Shown: positions 42,434 to 51,230 of the stretch, piece after piece
Layout of the letters: every line of letters starts with the position of its first letter
How positions within the stretch are numbered: position 1 is the stretch's first letter
DNA from: Aegicerativicinus sediminis
GTDB taxonomy: Bacteria; Bacteroidota; Bacteroidia; Flavobacteriales; Flavobacteriaceae
Assembly (NCBI RefSeq): GCF_015476115.1
Contig: NZ_CP064295.1
Location: 3,156,001 to 3,220,000, forward strand
DNA: 64,000 bases
Reading direction: 5' to 3'
Program-made: the position numbers and the translations under genes
Notes under the pieces: model-generated
What the model saw: only the letters and a program-made list of their open reading frames with translations
Databases searched by the model: none
Told to the model about the DNA's origin: nothing

Positions 42434-42465
42434 GCCCACAACAGTGTTTGTGGGCTTTTCTTTTA
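42434..42465 (+). terminator. intrinsic terminator after csbD
   Basis: GCCCACAA (42434-42441) pairs with TTGTGGGC (42448-42455), followed by TTTTCTTTTA. It also lies just beyond the end of cbpM on the other strand. Confidence 0.88.
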
Positions 42466-42468
42466 TGA

Positions 42469-42759
42469 CTATTCGTAAAGTTTTAATTTTCGCCTTAAGG
42501 AGACAAGGTCTTGGTTCAGATTTTCTATGCGTTCAAGAAGGTTCATAATTACTTCAATGCCTTCCATATTTATATTTAAATCATTATGGAAATTGAGTAT
42601 TTTTTCAAAGCGCGGTAAATCGCTTTCTGGTAATACATATTCATTATCATCTTCTTCAATATGAAGTAAACCAAAATCCCGTAAAGTGAAAATGTACTGT
42701 TCCTCTAATTGATAACCACTACACAATTCTTGTATTCTTATATATCGACTTGTTTTCAT
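42469..42759 (-). CDS. cbpM: chaperone modulator CbpM
   Basis: A 96-residue MerR-like small protein of the CbpM/YccV-type modulator family. It has an N-terminal winged-helix remnant and a C-terminal coiled region (EGIEVIMNLLERIENLNQDL). In E. coli CbpM binds the J-domain of CbpA and blocks its action on DnaK. It follows cbpA by 10 nt, the standard pairing, which is what makes the identification firm. Confidence 0.87.
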   Translation of the reverse strand: MKTSRYIRIQELCSGYQLEEQYIFTLRDFGLLHIEEDDNEYVLPESDLPRFEKILNFHNDLNINMEGIEVIMNLLERIENLNQDLVSLRRKLKLYE

Positions 42760-42769
42760 AGGTTTTAAA

Positions 42770-43681
42770 TTAGCTGATAGACTTCAGTCTTCTGAATAGG
42801 TCTTTTTGTTCTTCACTTAGGTTTTTTGGCATCTTCACAGAAAAAGTAACTATTAAATCACCAAAGTGACCGTCTTTTTTATATACTGGAAATCCTTTTC
42901 CTTTCAACTTTACTTTAGTGCCATTTTGAGTTTCTGGCTTCACTTTCAATTTCACCTGCCCATCCATGGTATTAACAAATATTTCTCCACCCAAGATGGC
43001 GGTATAAAGATCAATATCGATGTCTTTGTATAAAGTTTCCCTGTCCCTTTTAAAGTTTGTATTGTTGATAATTTTAAATGTAATATATAAATCCCCTTTG
43101 GGACCACCATTTACACCGGGACCGCCGTGCCCCGTAATTTTAATCGTTTGGTTGTCCTCAACCCCTGCTGGTATAGTAATTCTAATATTCTTGCCATTAA
43201 CGGTTAATGTCTGTTTGTGGGATTTATAAATGTCGGTAAGATTAAGATGTAACTCGGCATTGAAATCTTGCCCACGAAACTTAGCTTGTGCTCTTCTTCC
43301 TCCGGAAGATCTACGGCCACCAAACATACTTTCAAAAAAATCTGAAAAATCTCCATCACCATACTCATATTCAAAACCGCCACCTTGGAAAGGGTTCTCC
43401 TGCTGACTACCTGCATATGCGCCTTGTTGTCGTTTAGCTTTTTCAAATTCTTCAGCATGTTTCCAATCCTTACCGTATTGATCATATTTCTTACGGTTTT
43501 CAGGATGGCTAAGAACCTCGTTAGCCTCGTTTATTTGCTTAAATTTAATTTCCGCCTCTTTGTTATCCGGATTTAAATCGGGATGGTATTTTCTAGCTAG
43601 CTTGCGGTATGCTTTTTTAATCTCGGCATCTGAAGCATTTTTGTCTATCCCAAGAATTTTGTAATAGTCAATATATTCCAT
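42770..43681 (-). CDS. cbpA: DnaJ-class co-chaperone CbpA
   Basis: A 303-residue type II J-protein. The J-domain spans residues 1-70, with HPD in [14 protein letters not shown] glycine/phenylalanine-rich linker (about 85-125, with [11 protein letters not shown]) follows, then two C-terminal client-binding beta domains ([30 protein letters not shown]). It lacks the zinc-finger region of DnaJ. It stimulates DnaK ATPase and is held in check by CbpM encoded next to it. Confidence 0.95.
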   Translation of the reverse strand: MEYIDYYKILGIDKNASDAEIKKAYRKLARKYHPDLNPDNKEAEIKFKQINEANEVLSHPENRKKYDQYGKDWKHAEEFEKAKRQQGAYAGSQQENPFQGGGFEYEYGDGDFSDFFESMFGGRRSSGGRRAQAKFRGQDFNAELHLNLTDIYKSHKQTLTVNGKNIRITIPAGVEDNQTIKITGHGGPGVNGGPKGDLYITFKIINNTNFKRDRETLYKDIDIDLYTAILGGEIFVNTMDGQVKLKVKPETQNGTKVKLKGKGFPVYKKDGHFGDLIVTFSVKMPKNLSEEQKDLFRRLKSIS

Positions 43682-43785
43682 GAGGAATTTTTGAAGTATT
43701 AAATTATACCTTGAATTTACTAAATATACCGAGCAATATCAAAGGTTTAATACTAAATTAAGACTTCCCTTTTTGAAGATCTTTT

Positions 43786-45522
43786 TTAATGGAGAGTGTC
43801 TTTAATTTCTCCACAATTTAGCATGGCTTCTCCGAAATATGGATTCCTAATTTCTTTTTCCTTACTCAACCAATACCCACCTTTATTGTTATCAGCCATT
43901 GGGCAATATTGTTCATAAATATCATGGTTAATACCAATAGCTTTAACTAGTTCAATAATGTCTTTTGAAAGTGGCTTAAAAAGTGTCCTCATTCCATCTA
44001 AATTTGTGGTCTTTGAAATGTTATTTGCCAAAGTGTGAATTTCTTCCTTTTTAGAATTTAAAAAAGACCTTTCTTCTTCTGAATTTATTTGGTCATCTAT
44101 AATTTTAGATATCGCAGTACTGAGTTCATTGGCACTTTTCCCCGCAATTTCTGCATTGCTATCCACTAATCCATTTTTTAGGGTAATATAGGCCTCGACC
44201 GCTGAATAAAGTTTATTTTTAAGGGTTTCATTAACCTCCGTAAATGTCAAGGTTTCGAATTCATTTTTCTTATTACCTTTCATATTCATCATAGAAGGTT
44301 TACCTTGAAGTTGTGCAGCGGCATCCACTGTAAATGTTCCATTGGTTACAATTTCCTCACCAACAGTTAAGCCATTCAGAATAATGTAATTATCACCAAT
44401 TTTAGAGCCAAGGGTAACTTCACGCATTTCAAACTGAGGATGGTTGGGGTCTGTTTTAACATAGACAACAGAACGCTTTCCTGTCCATAGTATTGCCGTG
44501 GAAGGAATGGTGAGGGTTTCGGTGGACGTTGGTGACGGTAATTCTACTTTTGCTTTAACAAACATTCCCGGTTTTAATTCTCCCTCTTTGTTGTTCAATT
44601 CGGCCCTGAGAGTTGTTGTTCTACTGCTAGAATTTAGCATAGGGTCTATGAAGCTGACTTTAGCTGAATATTGTTTATTTGGATAGGCGTTGGTACTAAT
44701 CGACAGAGATTGTCCTTTTTTAAAGAATTCAATTTGGTTTTCATAAACATCAAAATCTGCCCATAGTGAACTTAAGTTTGAAACTCTGAAAAGAGCTTGG
44801 CCTTTACTTATTTGATCCCCTTCAGCCACTAACTTTTCAGTAACTGTTCCGGAAACTGTAGCATAAACCGGAAATTTTTCTTGAACTTTTCCTGAAGCTT
44901 CAATGGCATCAATTTGTTGGTCCGACAATTTCCAAAGTTTTAACTTGTTTCTTACCGCATCGTAAAGGGCAGGCTGCGATTTTTTTAAATTAGCAGCAGT
45001 CAATAACTCTTGTTGTGCAGCAAACAATTCAGGAGAATAAACTGTTGCGATTAATTGTCCAACTCTCACTGTTTCACCAGTGACATTAACATTGAGTTTC
45101 TCTATCCTACCTGAGAAGTAGCTTACTTGTACCGAATTTTCTTCCTCATTGGTGACTATTTTACCAGAAAGTTCAACCCTATTTATGTTGGATTCTCCAA
45201 TTTCCCCTTCTACTTTATTGGTTTGGATGTTAGAAAGAGCCATAGCTGTTTCCGTCATTTTGAATGCATTTGGATTGCCTTGGGAACTAGAATTGTCGGC
45301 AGGAATCAATTCCATTCCACAAATAGGGCAATTACCTGGTTCTGGTTGCATAATTTGGGGATGCATACTACACGTCCACATCTCAGTTGATTTGCTTTCA
45401 GCAGCTTCATGATCATGCTCATCCACTTTTCCTCCGAAGAACACATAACCCATTAACAACCCAATTGCCAAAGCAATTATTATAAATATTACATTCTTAC
45501 TCATTGCTGTCTTCATTTTCAA
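43786..45522 (-). CDS. cusB: CusB-type RND periplasmic adaptor with metal-binding and DUF3347 domains
   Basis: A 578-residue membrane-fusion protein. After one N-terminal helix comes a heavy-metal-binding module with CSMHPQIMQPEPGNCPICGM (about 51-70). The HlyD/CusB hairpin, lipoyl and beta-barrel domains follow (about 115-400, with VYSPELFAAQQELL and LRAELNNKEGELKPGMFVKA). The last 150 residues are a DUF3347 domain with YCPMADNNKGGYW and NPYFGEAMLNCGE, the same motif as in the separate DUF3347 gene. The fusion gives the adaptor two copper sites besides its own methionines. Start codons at 45522 and 45504 are both possible. Confidence 0.9.
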   Translation of the reverse strand: MKMKTAMSKNVIFIIIALAIGLLMGYVFFGGKVDEHDHEAAESKSTEMWTCSMHPQIMQPEPGNCPICGMELIPADNSSSQGNPNAFKMTETAMALSNIQTNKVEGEIGESNINRVELSGKIVTNEEENSVQVSYFSGRIEKLNVNVTGETVRVGQLIATVYSPELFAAQQELLTAANLKKSQPALYDAVRNKLKLWKLSDQQIDAIEASGKVQEKFPVYATVSGTVTEKLVAEGDQISKGQALFRVSNLSSLWADFDVYENQIEFFKKGQSLSISTNAYPNKQYSAKVSFIDPMLNSSSRTTTLRAELNNKEGELKPGMFVKAKVELPSPTSTETLTIPSTAILWTGKRSVVYVKTDPNHPQFEMREVTLGSKIGDNYIILNGLTVGEEIVTNGTFTVDAAAQLQGKPSMMNMKGNKKNEFETLTFTEVNETLKNKLYSAVEAYITLKNGLVDSNAEIAGKSANELSTAISKIIDDQINSEEERSFLNSKKEEIHTLANNISKTTNLDGMRTLFKPLSKDIIELVKAIGINHDIYEQYCPMADNNKGGYWLSKEKEIRNPYFGEAMLNCGEIKDTLH

Positions 45523-45961
45523 TACGATAAATCATTTTCTTCATTTCGGCAATTTCACGTTCTTGAGCCTCAATGATTTCTTTAGCAAGTTTAATTGCTT
45601 CAGGATCTTTTAAATTAGCCTTTTGGCTCACCATAATGGCTGAAGAATGGTGAGGAATCATTGCTTTCATCCATTGAACATCTGATATGAAAAGCTGGGT
45701 TCTTAAAGCGTAAAGAGTGAATATAAAAATTACCGCAGAACCAATTATAATAATATAATTAAGAACCTTGTTTTTATACATTTTCCACATAAAAAGCATC
45801 ATGGAAATTGCCATTGGGGCAACCATTAAAATGGTCATATAAGTGCGTGTATTACTTAGCATAACATTGTCGAATGTATCGGCATTTAGAAACATTACCG
45901 CATACATGATCACGATAGATACACCCATCATTGATGCGAATTTTGTATAACTAGATTTCAT
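45497..45961 (-). CDS. DUF305 membrane protein
   Basis: A 154-residue protein with three or four N-terminal helices and a cytoplasmic or periplasmic C-terminal DUF305 domain. The family motif with paired histidines is MIPHHSSAIMVSQ (about 106-118), followed by the charged helix EAQEREIAEMKKMI. DUF305 proteins often accompany copper genes and probably bind metal; this is known only from association. It overlaps PepSY by 4 nt and cusB by up to 26 nt. Confidence 0.87.
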   Translation of the reverse strand: MKSSYTKFASMMGVSIVIMYAVMFLNADTFDNVMLSNTRTYMTILMVAPMAISMMLFMWKMYKNKVLNYIIIIGSAVIFIFTLYALRTQLFISDVQWMKAMIPHHSSAIMVSQKANLKDPEAIKLAKEIIEAQEREIAEMKKMIYRIENEDSNE

Positions 45962-46671
45962 GATCTAAGATTTTTAGGCGTTAATTTTTGAATAGTTGGT
46001 GAGCTTACATAAAAAAGTGCAAATCCACTTAATACGGTTATTAATCCGAGTAATGAAAATGCTCGTAAAACAACAGTATTGAAGTTGTCGCGTGATTCGT
46101 AATCCATAGTGTGAGTCATCCACAAAAAATCAAACCATCTCCAAGCCCTATGCCTTACAGTTTGAAATTTACCATCTGCATAGGAGACATAGGCTTTTAA
46201 GTTATTATCTTGTTTATAGGTAATAACATAAGCTGGTAGCAACTTTTCACGATATTCATGGTGTTTGTCTATTTCTGTAATAAGTTTAATATCTTTAACC
46301 TGAAGCTCATCTAACAAATGTTTTTTTGCTACATCTAAAGCTTCTAGTTTAGAAATTCCTTTTTGTGAAATCCCTGTTTTTGCATCTACCAATTCTGAAT
46401 TGTTTATCCAGTAGTACGGTTTTCCTGCAATGTCCCTTAACTCCAAAGAATGGATTCCACTAGAATTATGAATTTCAGTAGGACTTATAAGTTCAGTAAA
46501 ATGTTCCATTGGTGGAGGAAGCTTTTTGAACTGATCTCCATGGATTTCATCAATATTTGTCCAACTGAAATAAAGTCCACTAATCGTCCAAAACAAAAAT
46601 TGAATACCTAGGAATAATCCAAGATATCTATGGACTTTTCTAAACTTTTTTTGTGTTTTACGTTTTATCAT
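45958..46671 (-). CDS. PepSY-domain membrane protein
   Basis: A 237-residue PepSY-associated protein with an N-terminal helix (LGLFLGIQFLFWTISGLYFSW), a periplasmic PepSY region with ALDVAKKHLLDELQ and a C-terminal helix. Histidines at the membrane edge (RKVHRYLG; HTMDYE) resemble those of heme-binding or iron-reductase relatives. It lies within the copper operon between copA and the DUF305 gene, suggesting a part in periplasmic metal redox. Confidence 0.88.
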   Translation of the reverse strand: MIKRKTQKKFRKVHRYLGLFLGIQFLFWTISGLYFSWTNIDEIHGDQFKKLPPPMEHFTELISPTEIHNSSGIHSLELRDIAGKPYYWINNSELVDAKTGISQKGISKLEALDVAKKHLLDELQVKDIKLITEIDKHHEYREKLLPAYVITYKQDNNLKAYVSYADGKFQTVRHRAWRWFDFLWMTHTMDYESRDNFNTVVLRAFSLLGLITVLSGFALFYVSSPTIQKLTPKNLRS

Positions 46672-46680
46672 TCCAAGATT

Positions 46681-49410
46681 TTAATCAATAGAAACTGTTC
46701 TTAATCTTAAGGCGTTTCCAATAACAGATACTGAACTAAAACTCATCGCTAAAGCCGCAATCATTGGTGATAACAATATGCCAAAAAAGGGAAAAAGAAG
46801 TCCAGCGGCGATAGGCACGCCGATGCTGTTATAAACCAATGCAAAAAATAAATTCTGCTTGATGTTTTTCATAACAGCTTCGCTGAGATTGCGGGCTTTC
46901 ACAATTCCATGAAGATCCCCTTTTACTAGTGTGATTCCGGAACTCTCGATTGCCACATCGGTTCCAGTGCCCATGGCAATGCCAACATCACTTTTTGCAA
47001 GAGCCGGGGCATCGTTTATACCATCACCTGCCATGGCAACATTATGTCCATTATTTTGAAGGCTCTCGATTCTATTCAATTTGTCTTTTGGTAGCATACC
47101 AGCTTCAAAATCACTCAATCCGATTTCCCTGGCGACAGCTTCAGCGGTATTCTTATTGTCACCGGTCAACATAATAACTTTGATACCATGCTTTTGAAGG
47201 GTATTGATTGCTTTTTTGCTTGTCGCTTTGATTTTGTCAGTGATAACAACAAAGCCATCGACTTTACCATTTATAACTAAATATGAAACAGTTTTTCCTT
47301 CACTTTGATATTGTTCTGCCTTCTGTTTTTGTTCAGAGGAAATCTTCACCGATTTTTCTTCTAACAAGGACAGATTTCCTATTAAGATTGAATGATTATC
47401 AATTAATCCTTCAACCCCCTTACCTGAAATGGAATTGAAATTACTAGAATCACCTAATTTTACATCTTTTTCCTTAGCATAATTTACGATTGCAGTCGCT
47501 AGGGGATGTTCACTCGATTTATTAAGTGTTCCTAGGTAATAAACAGCTTGTTCAAAATTCTTAGTAAAGGATTCTACTGTTTCTACGGTTGGTTTCCCTT
47601 CAGTTACAGTTCCTGTTTTATCTATTACCAAAGTGTCTATTTTTGCCATTTTTTCTAAAGCTTCCGCATTTTTTATCAGCACTCCATTTTGTGCTCCTTT
47701 TCCAACACCCACCATTACTGACATAGGGGTGGCAAGACCTAGGGCACAAGGACAGGCAATTATTAAAACAGCTACGGCATTTACTAAAGCATATACATAG
47801 GCCGGATTTGGCCCCCAAATAGCCCAAATACCGAATGTAACCAACGATATGATAACAACGGCAGGTACAAAATATGAGGATACTTTATCCGCCAAATTTT
47901 GAATGGGCGCTCGACTTCTGCTTGCATCATTAACCATGTGTATGATTTGTGAAAGCAATGTATCAGAACCAACTTTTTCGGCTTTGAATAAAAAAGATTG
48001 TTTCCCATTTATTGTACCACTGCTAACCGTGTCTCCAACCTTTTTTTCAATTGGAATGGGTTCTCCGGTTATCATGGATTCGTCAATAGAAGAATTTCCT
48101 TCCGTAATAGTGCCATCTACAGGGATTTTATCTCCTGGTTTAACTCTTAAAATATCGCCAATTTCAATTTTATCAATTGAAACTTCATGGTCTTCACCGT
48201 CAATGACTTTTATAGCCCTGTTTGGAGCAAGCTTCAAAAGTTCCTTTACTGCCGAATTGGTTTTACTATGAGCTCTAGCCTCTAAAACCTGTCCCATTAA
48301 AACAAGGGTAAGAATAACTGTAGCGGCTTCAAAATAGACGTGAACTGTGCCCGCTTCTGTTTTAAATTGGGCGGGAAATAAATCAGGAAATATTATGGCC
48401 ACAACGCTAAATACCCAAGCAACACCAGAACCAATACCAATTAAAGTAAACATATTCAGATTCCAGGTTTTTATGCTTCTAAATGCCCTTTCAAAGAACA
48501 TCCAAGTTGCATAGAAAACTACAGGCAAGGAAAGTACAAATTGTAACCAATTCCAAGTTTGTAACGAGAATAAATTATAAAGTGGGTTTTCATTAACCAT
48601 GTCGCTCATGGCGATTAAGAAAATTGGAAGTGTAAAGCCAACAGCAATCCAAAATTTTTGGAGCAGTTTCTTATATGTTTTTTCTTCAGAAGAAGCGTCT
48701 ACATCTTTTGGAACCAAATCCATTCCGCAGATTGGGCAACTGCCTAGTTCATCCTCAATAATTTCTGGATGCATCGGGCAGGTATATTGGGTGCCCGAGG
48801 ATTTATTGGTTAAATTAATTTCCGCCACCAAATCCATGCCGCAAACGGGACAATCCCCTGGCTTATCATAGGTTTTATCCCCTTCACATCGCATTGGGCA
48901 GTAATAAACGGATTCCCCCTGATTGGAATGGTTATGGTGAGGTTTTACTTTTTTATGTCCTGTTTGCAACGGCTCGGAACTAATATGGTAACGATCGCCA
49001 TTTTCTTTTAAAGCATTTTGGAATTTCGTTAAAGGGATGTGTTTATCCATACTAATTGTCGCCTTGGCCTCTTCTAGATTTACATCCACTTCCCTAACGC
49101 CCTCAACCTTTTCCAAGGTTGATGCAACATGTTTTTTACAACCATTACAAGACATACCATGCACATAGTAGGTATGTCTCATATGTTGTTTCTGCTGCTT
49201 ATTTTTATTAATCGAATAACGGCCACCGTCATCTTTTAATGCCTTTTGGAAAATTTCCAATGGGATGTGCTCATTCATTTCTATGATAGCGGTGGCTGTT
49301 TGCAAGTCAACCTCTACCATAGAAACACCATCAACTTTTTCAAGGGTTTGTTGCACGTGGTTTCTACAACCGTTACAAGTCATTCCTTCTATAGAATATG
49401 TATGCTTCAT
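46681..49410 (-). CDS. copA: copper-exporting P1B-type ATPase CopA
   Basis: A 909-residue Cu(I) pump. It starts with two HMA domains ([11 protein letters not shown] about 9-19 and [11 protein letters not shown] about 86-96) that are close copies of each other. Next are two CPMH/CPxCGM modules ([10 protein letters not shown]...CPVCGM and YTCPMHPE...CPICGM). The transport core has [12 protein letters not shown] in helix 6, [11 protein letters not shown] for phosphorylation, a glutamate-HP motif ([10 protein letters not shown]) and [10 protein letters not shown]. It moves Cu(I) out of the cytoplasm. It belongs to the minus-strand copper operon, with 38 nt to the DUF3347 gene and 9 nt to the PepSY gene. 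Confidence 0.96.
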   Translation of the reverse strand: MKHTYSIEGMTCNGCRNHVQQTLEKVDGVSMVEVDLQTATAIIEMNEHIPLEIFQKALKDDGGRYSINKNKQQKQHMRHTYYVHGMSCNGCKKHVASTLEKVEGVREVDVNLEEAKATISMDKHIPLTKFQNALKENGDRYHISSEPLQTGHKKVKPHHNHSNQGESVYYCPMRCEGDKTYDKPGDCPVCGMDLVAEINLTNKSSGTQYTCPMHPEIIEDELGSCPICGMDLVPKDVDASSEEKTYKKLLQKFWIAVGFTLPIFLIAMSDMVNENPLYNLFSLQTWNWLQFVLSLPVVFYATWMFFERAFRSIKTWNLNMFTLIGIGSGVAWVFSVVAIIFPDLFPAQFKTEAGTVHVYFEAATVILTLVLMGQVLEARAHSKTNSAVKELLKLAPNRAIKVIDGEDHEVSIDKIEIGDILRVKPGDKIPVDGTITEGNSSIDESMITGEPIPIEKKVGDTVSSGTINGKQSFLFKAEKVGSDTLLSQIIHMVNDASRSRAPIQNLADKVSSYFVPAVVIISLVTFGIWAIWGPNPAYVYALVNAVAVLIIACPCALGLATPMSVMVGVGKGAQNGVLIKNAEALEKMAKIDTLVIDKTGTVTEGKPTVETVESFTKNFEQAVYYLGTLNKSSEHPLATAIVNYAKEKDVKLGDSSNFNSISGKGVEGLIDNHSILIGNLSLLEEKSVKISSEQKQKAEQYQSEGKTVSYLVINGKVDGFVVITDKIKATSKKAINTLQKHGIKVIMLTGDNKNTAEAVAREIGLSDFEAGMLPKDKLNRIESLQNNGHNVAMAGDGINDAPALAKSDVGIAMGTGTDVAIESSGITLVKGDLHGIVKARNLSEAVMKNIKQNLFFALVYNSIGVPIAAGLLFPFFGILLSPMIAALAMSFSSVSVIGNALRLRTVSID

Positions 49411-49448
49411 GGTTTAGGTTTTTAATTTTCCTAGCTATTTATATTCTG

Positions 49449-49991
49449 TTATTTTGAAATAGTTTCAGTAACCTTACCGCATTTCAACATTTTATCTCCG
49501 AAATAAGGATTTCTAATTTCCGCAACATCAGAAAACCAATAGCCTCCTTCATTGTTGAAAGCCATGGGGCAGTATTGCTGGTAAATAGTACCATTTTCTA
49601 AACCTACTTTAAAAACATCTTCCAATCCTGCTGTTAATTCTGAAAAGGTTTCACGTTGTTTTTCAACATCTTCAGTATTTGCTAATGCAGTGGCAAGGTC
49701 TTTTAAATTTTGATGATCACTATCAAAACTTTCTGCAAGTGCAGCAGAAGCTTTAGAAGCCTCAGTTGCATCTGTCTGTACCAAAGCATTCTTTAAATGA
49801 AGATAATCTGCCCATGCTTTTCCGGTCATGCCATCGGTAAATTTAGTATCAGCCATTGCCGTTACCTCTTTTTCTTCTTGGGTTACTTCTTCAGGTGATT
49901 GCATCTCTGCACCTTGTTTGTTTTCTTGTTTGCAGCTAACGAAAGATATAAGTGCCAAAAGAATTACTAAATTGATTTTTAAGGTTTTCAT
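49449..49991 (-). CDS. DUF3347 copper-binding lipoprotein
   Basis: A 180-residue lipoprotein (lipobox LISFVSCKQE). It has a helical DUF3347 domain with the conserved YCPMAFNNEGGYW near residue 140 and NPYFGDKMLKCG near 160. Cysteines and methionines in these blocks are likely Cu ligands. The same domain is fused to the CusB adaptor of this operon, so copper is presumably passed between them in the periplasm. Confidence 0.88.
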   Translation of the reverse strand: MKTLKINLVILLALISFVSCKQENKQGAEMQSPEEVTQEEKEVTAMADTKFTDGMTGKAWADYLHLKNALVQTDATEASKASAALAESFDSDHQNLKDLATALANTEDVEKQRETFSELTAGLEDVFKVGLENGTIYQQYCPMAFNNEGGYWFSDVAEIRNPYFGDKMLKCGKVTETISK

Positions 49992-50006
49992 GTTATAAAA
50001 TTTAAG

Positions 50007-51230
50007 TTATGATTTGATTTCTATTAAATATGCTATTTCGGCTAAGTTTTTATAATATTTTTTTATTGCCGCTAAAGTTGAAATTTCAATGTTAAGTTGT
50101 AATTCTTGAATGTTTAATAATTCATTAAAATCAACTTTGCCAGTTTCATATGTCTTTAGCAATATTGTTTCTGCATTCTTGGCCCTCTCTAGATTCTGCT
50201 GTTGGTAATCATAGCTAATCTTGGCGGCTTCAAGATTTTTTAAAGCGGTATTTAATTGAGTATTTAGTTCGTTGGTTCTGTTTTCCTTAAGTGCTAAGGT
50301 TTCTTCTTTTTTTATTTTGTTCTGGATAGAGACGGAATTGAACTTATTGTTGAAAATAGGTATAGATAATGAAACCATTGGCATTAGTATATCCTTTCCA
50401 TTATCACTCAACACCATATCTGTTCGTTCCGCAACAGGGATGTAATCTATTCCTAACCCAAACATTGGTTTGGACTCGTTTTGGTTAAGTAATTCAGACC
50501 TATCAATACTGCTGATAGCAGCATCGAATTTCAATAATTCTGGATTTAATTCTATTGTAGCTGGATCTATAACAGTGAGTTCATCAAACATTACTAAATC
50601 TTCTACCACTATTTCCATTTTGGGGTTTCTATTAAGCAGAATATTTAGTCGTGTACTAACTTCTGCTTTGTTTGTTTGCAGTATTTCAATTTGTTCCTTT
50701 AGTTTGTTAATTCTCAATTGAAGCTTGAGAACATCTACTGCCGAGGCTTTACCTACTTGCACAGAATTTAGTGCAAGTTGTTCATATGTTTGAAGTAATG
50801 ATAGTTGTTCTTCTATGATAAGTTCCTTCTTGGAAATTTCAAATAAGTCATAATAGATAGTGCTAATGGAAAATGCCAATTTACGTTTTGCAATGGTGTA
50901 GTTAACATATTCTATCTCAGCCATGGATTTAGAAAATTCTGAACGATTTTCAATACTTCCAAACCAAGGAAACATCTGTTTTACTGAAAAACGGGCTTTT
51001 TGTGCTCCAACCCTGGTTTCTGGGGTTGTAATAAAATATCCAGCAGAAAATTCAGTATTAGGTATGGTATTGGCCTCATTTATCGTTTCTTCAGCAATTT
51101 GGTAACGCTTTTGTGTAGCCCTAATCATAGGGTTATTTTCAAACCCTATGTTTATAAGGTTTTCTAAACTCTGTGAAAAAGAATTTCCCCAGATAACTAA
51201 AAACAGGATTATTAGAAGGTTAGTTTTCAT
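50007..51230 (-). CDS. TolC-family outer-membrane channel
   Basis: A 407-residue outer-membrane factor with a signal peptide ending FSQS. It shows the TolC repeat plan: long alpha-helical hairpins (RLRINKLKEQIEILQTN; LKNLEAAKISYDYQQQNL) alternating with strand segments. The conserved NPEL and GKASAVDVLKLQ motifs are present. It overlaps cusA by 4 nt and completes the tripartite pump with CusA and the CusB-type adaptor. Confidence 0.92.
   Translation of the reverse strand: MKTNLLIILFLVIWGNSFSQSLENLINIGFENNPMIRATQKRYQIAEETINEANTIPNTEFSAGYFITTPETRVGAQKARFSVKQMFPWFGSIENRSEFSKSMAEIEYVNYTIAKRKLAFSISTIYYDLFEISKKELIIEEQLSLLQTYEQLALNSVQVGKASAVDVLKLQLRINKLKEQIEILQTNKAEVSTRLNILLNRNPKMEIVVEDLVMFDELTVIDPATIELNPELLKFDAAISSIDRSELLNQNESKPMFGLGIDYIPVAERTDMVLSDNGKDILMPMVSLSIPIFNNKFNSVSIQNKIKKEETLALKENRTNELNTQLNTALKNLEAAKISYDYQQQNLERAKNAETILLKTYETGKVDFNELLNIQELQLNIEISTLAAIKKYYKNLAEIAYLIEIKS

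Noticed and set aside
43695-43754. 9-bp inverted repeat AGTATTAAA / TTTAATACT upstream of cbpA
   Set aside because: The arms are AT-only apart from one base and lie 42 nt apart, so chance occurrence in this DNA is likely.
47903-48271. 122-codon plus-strand frame inside copA
   Set aside because: Mirror of the ATPase coding strand; no independent support.
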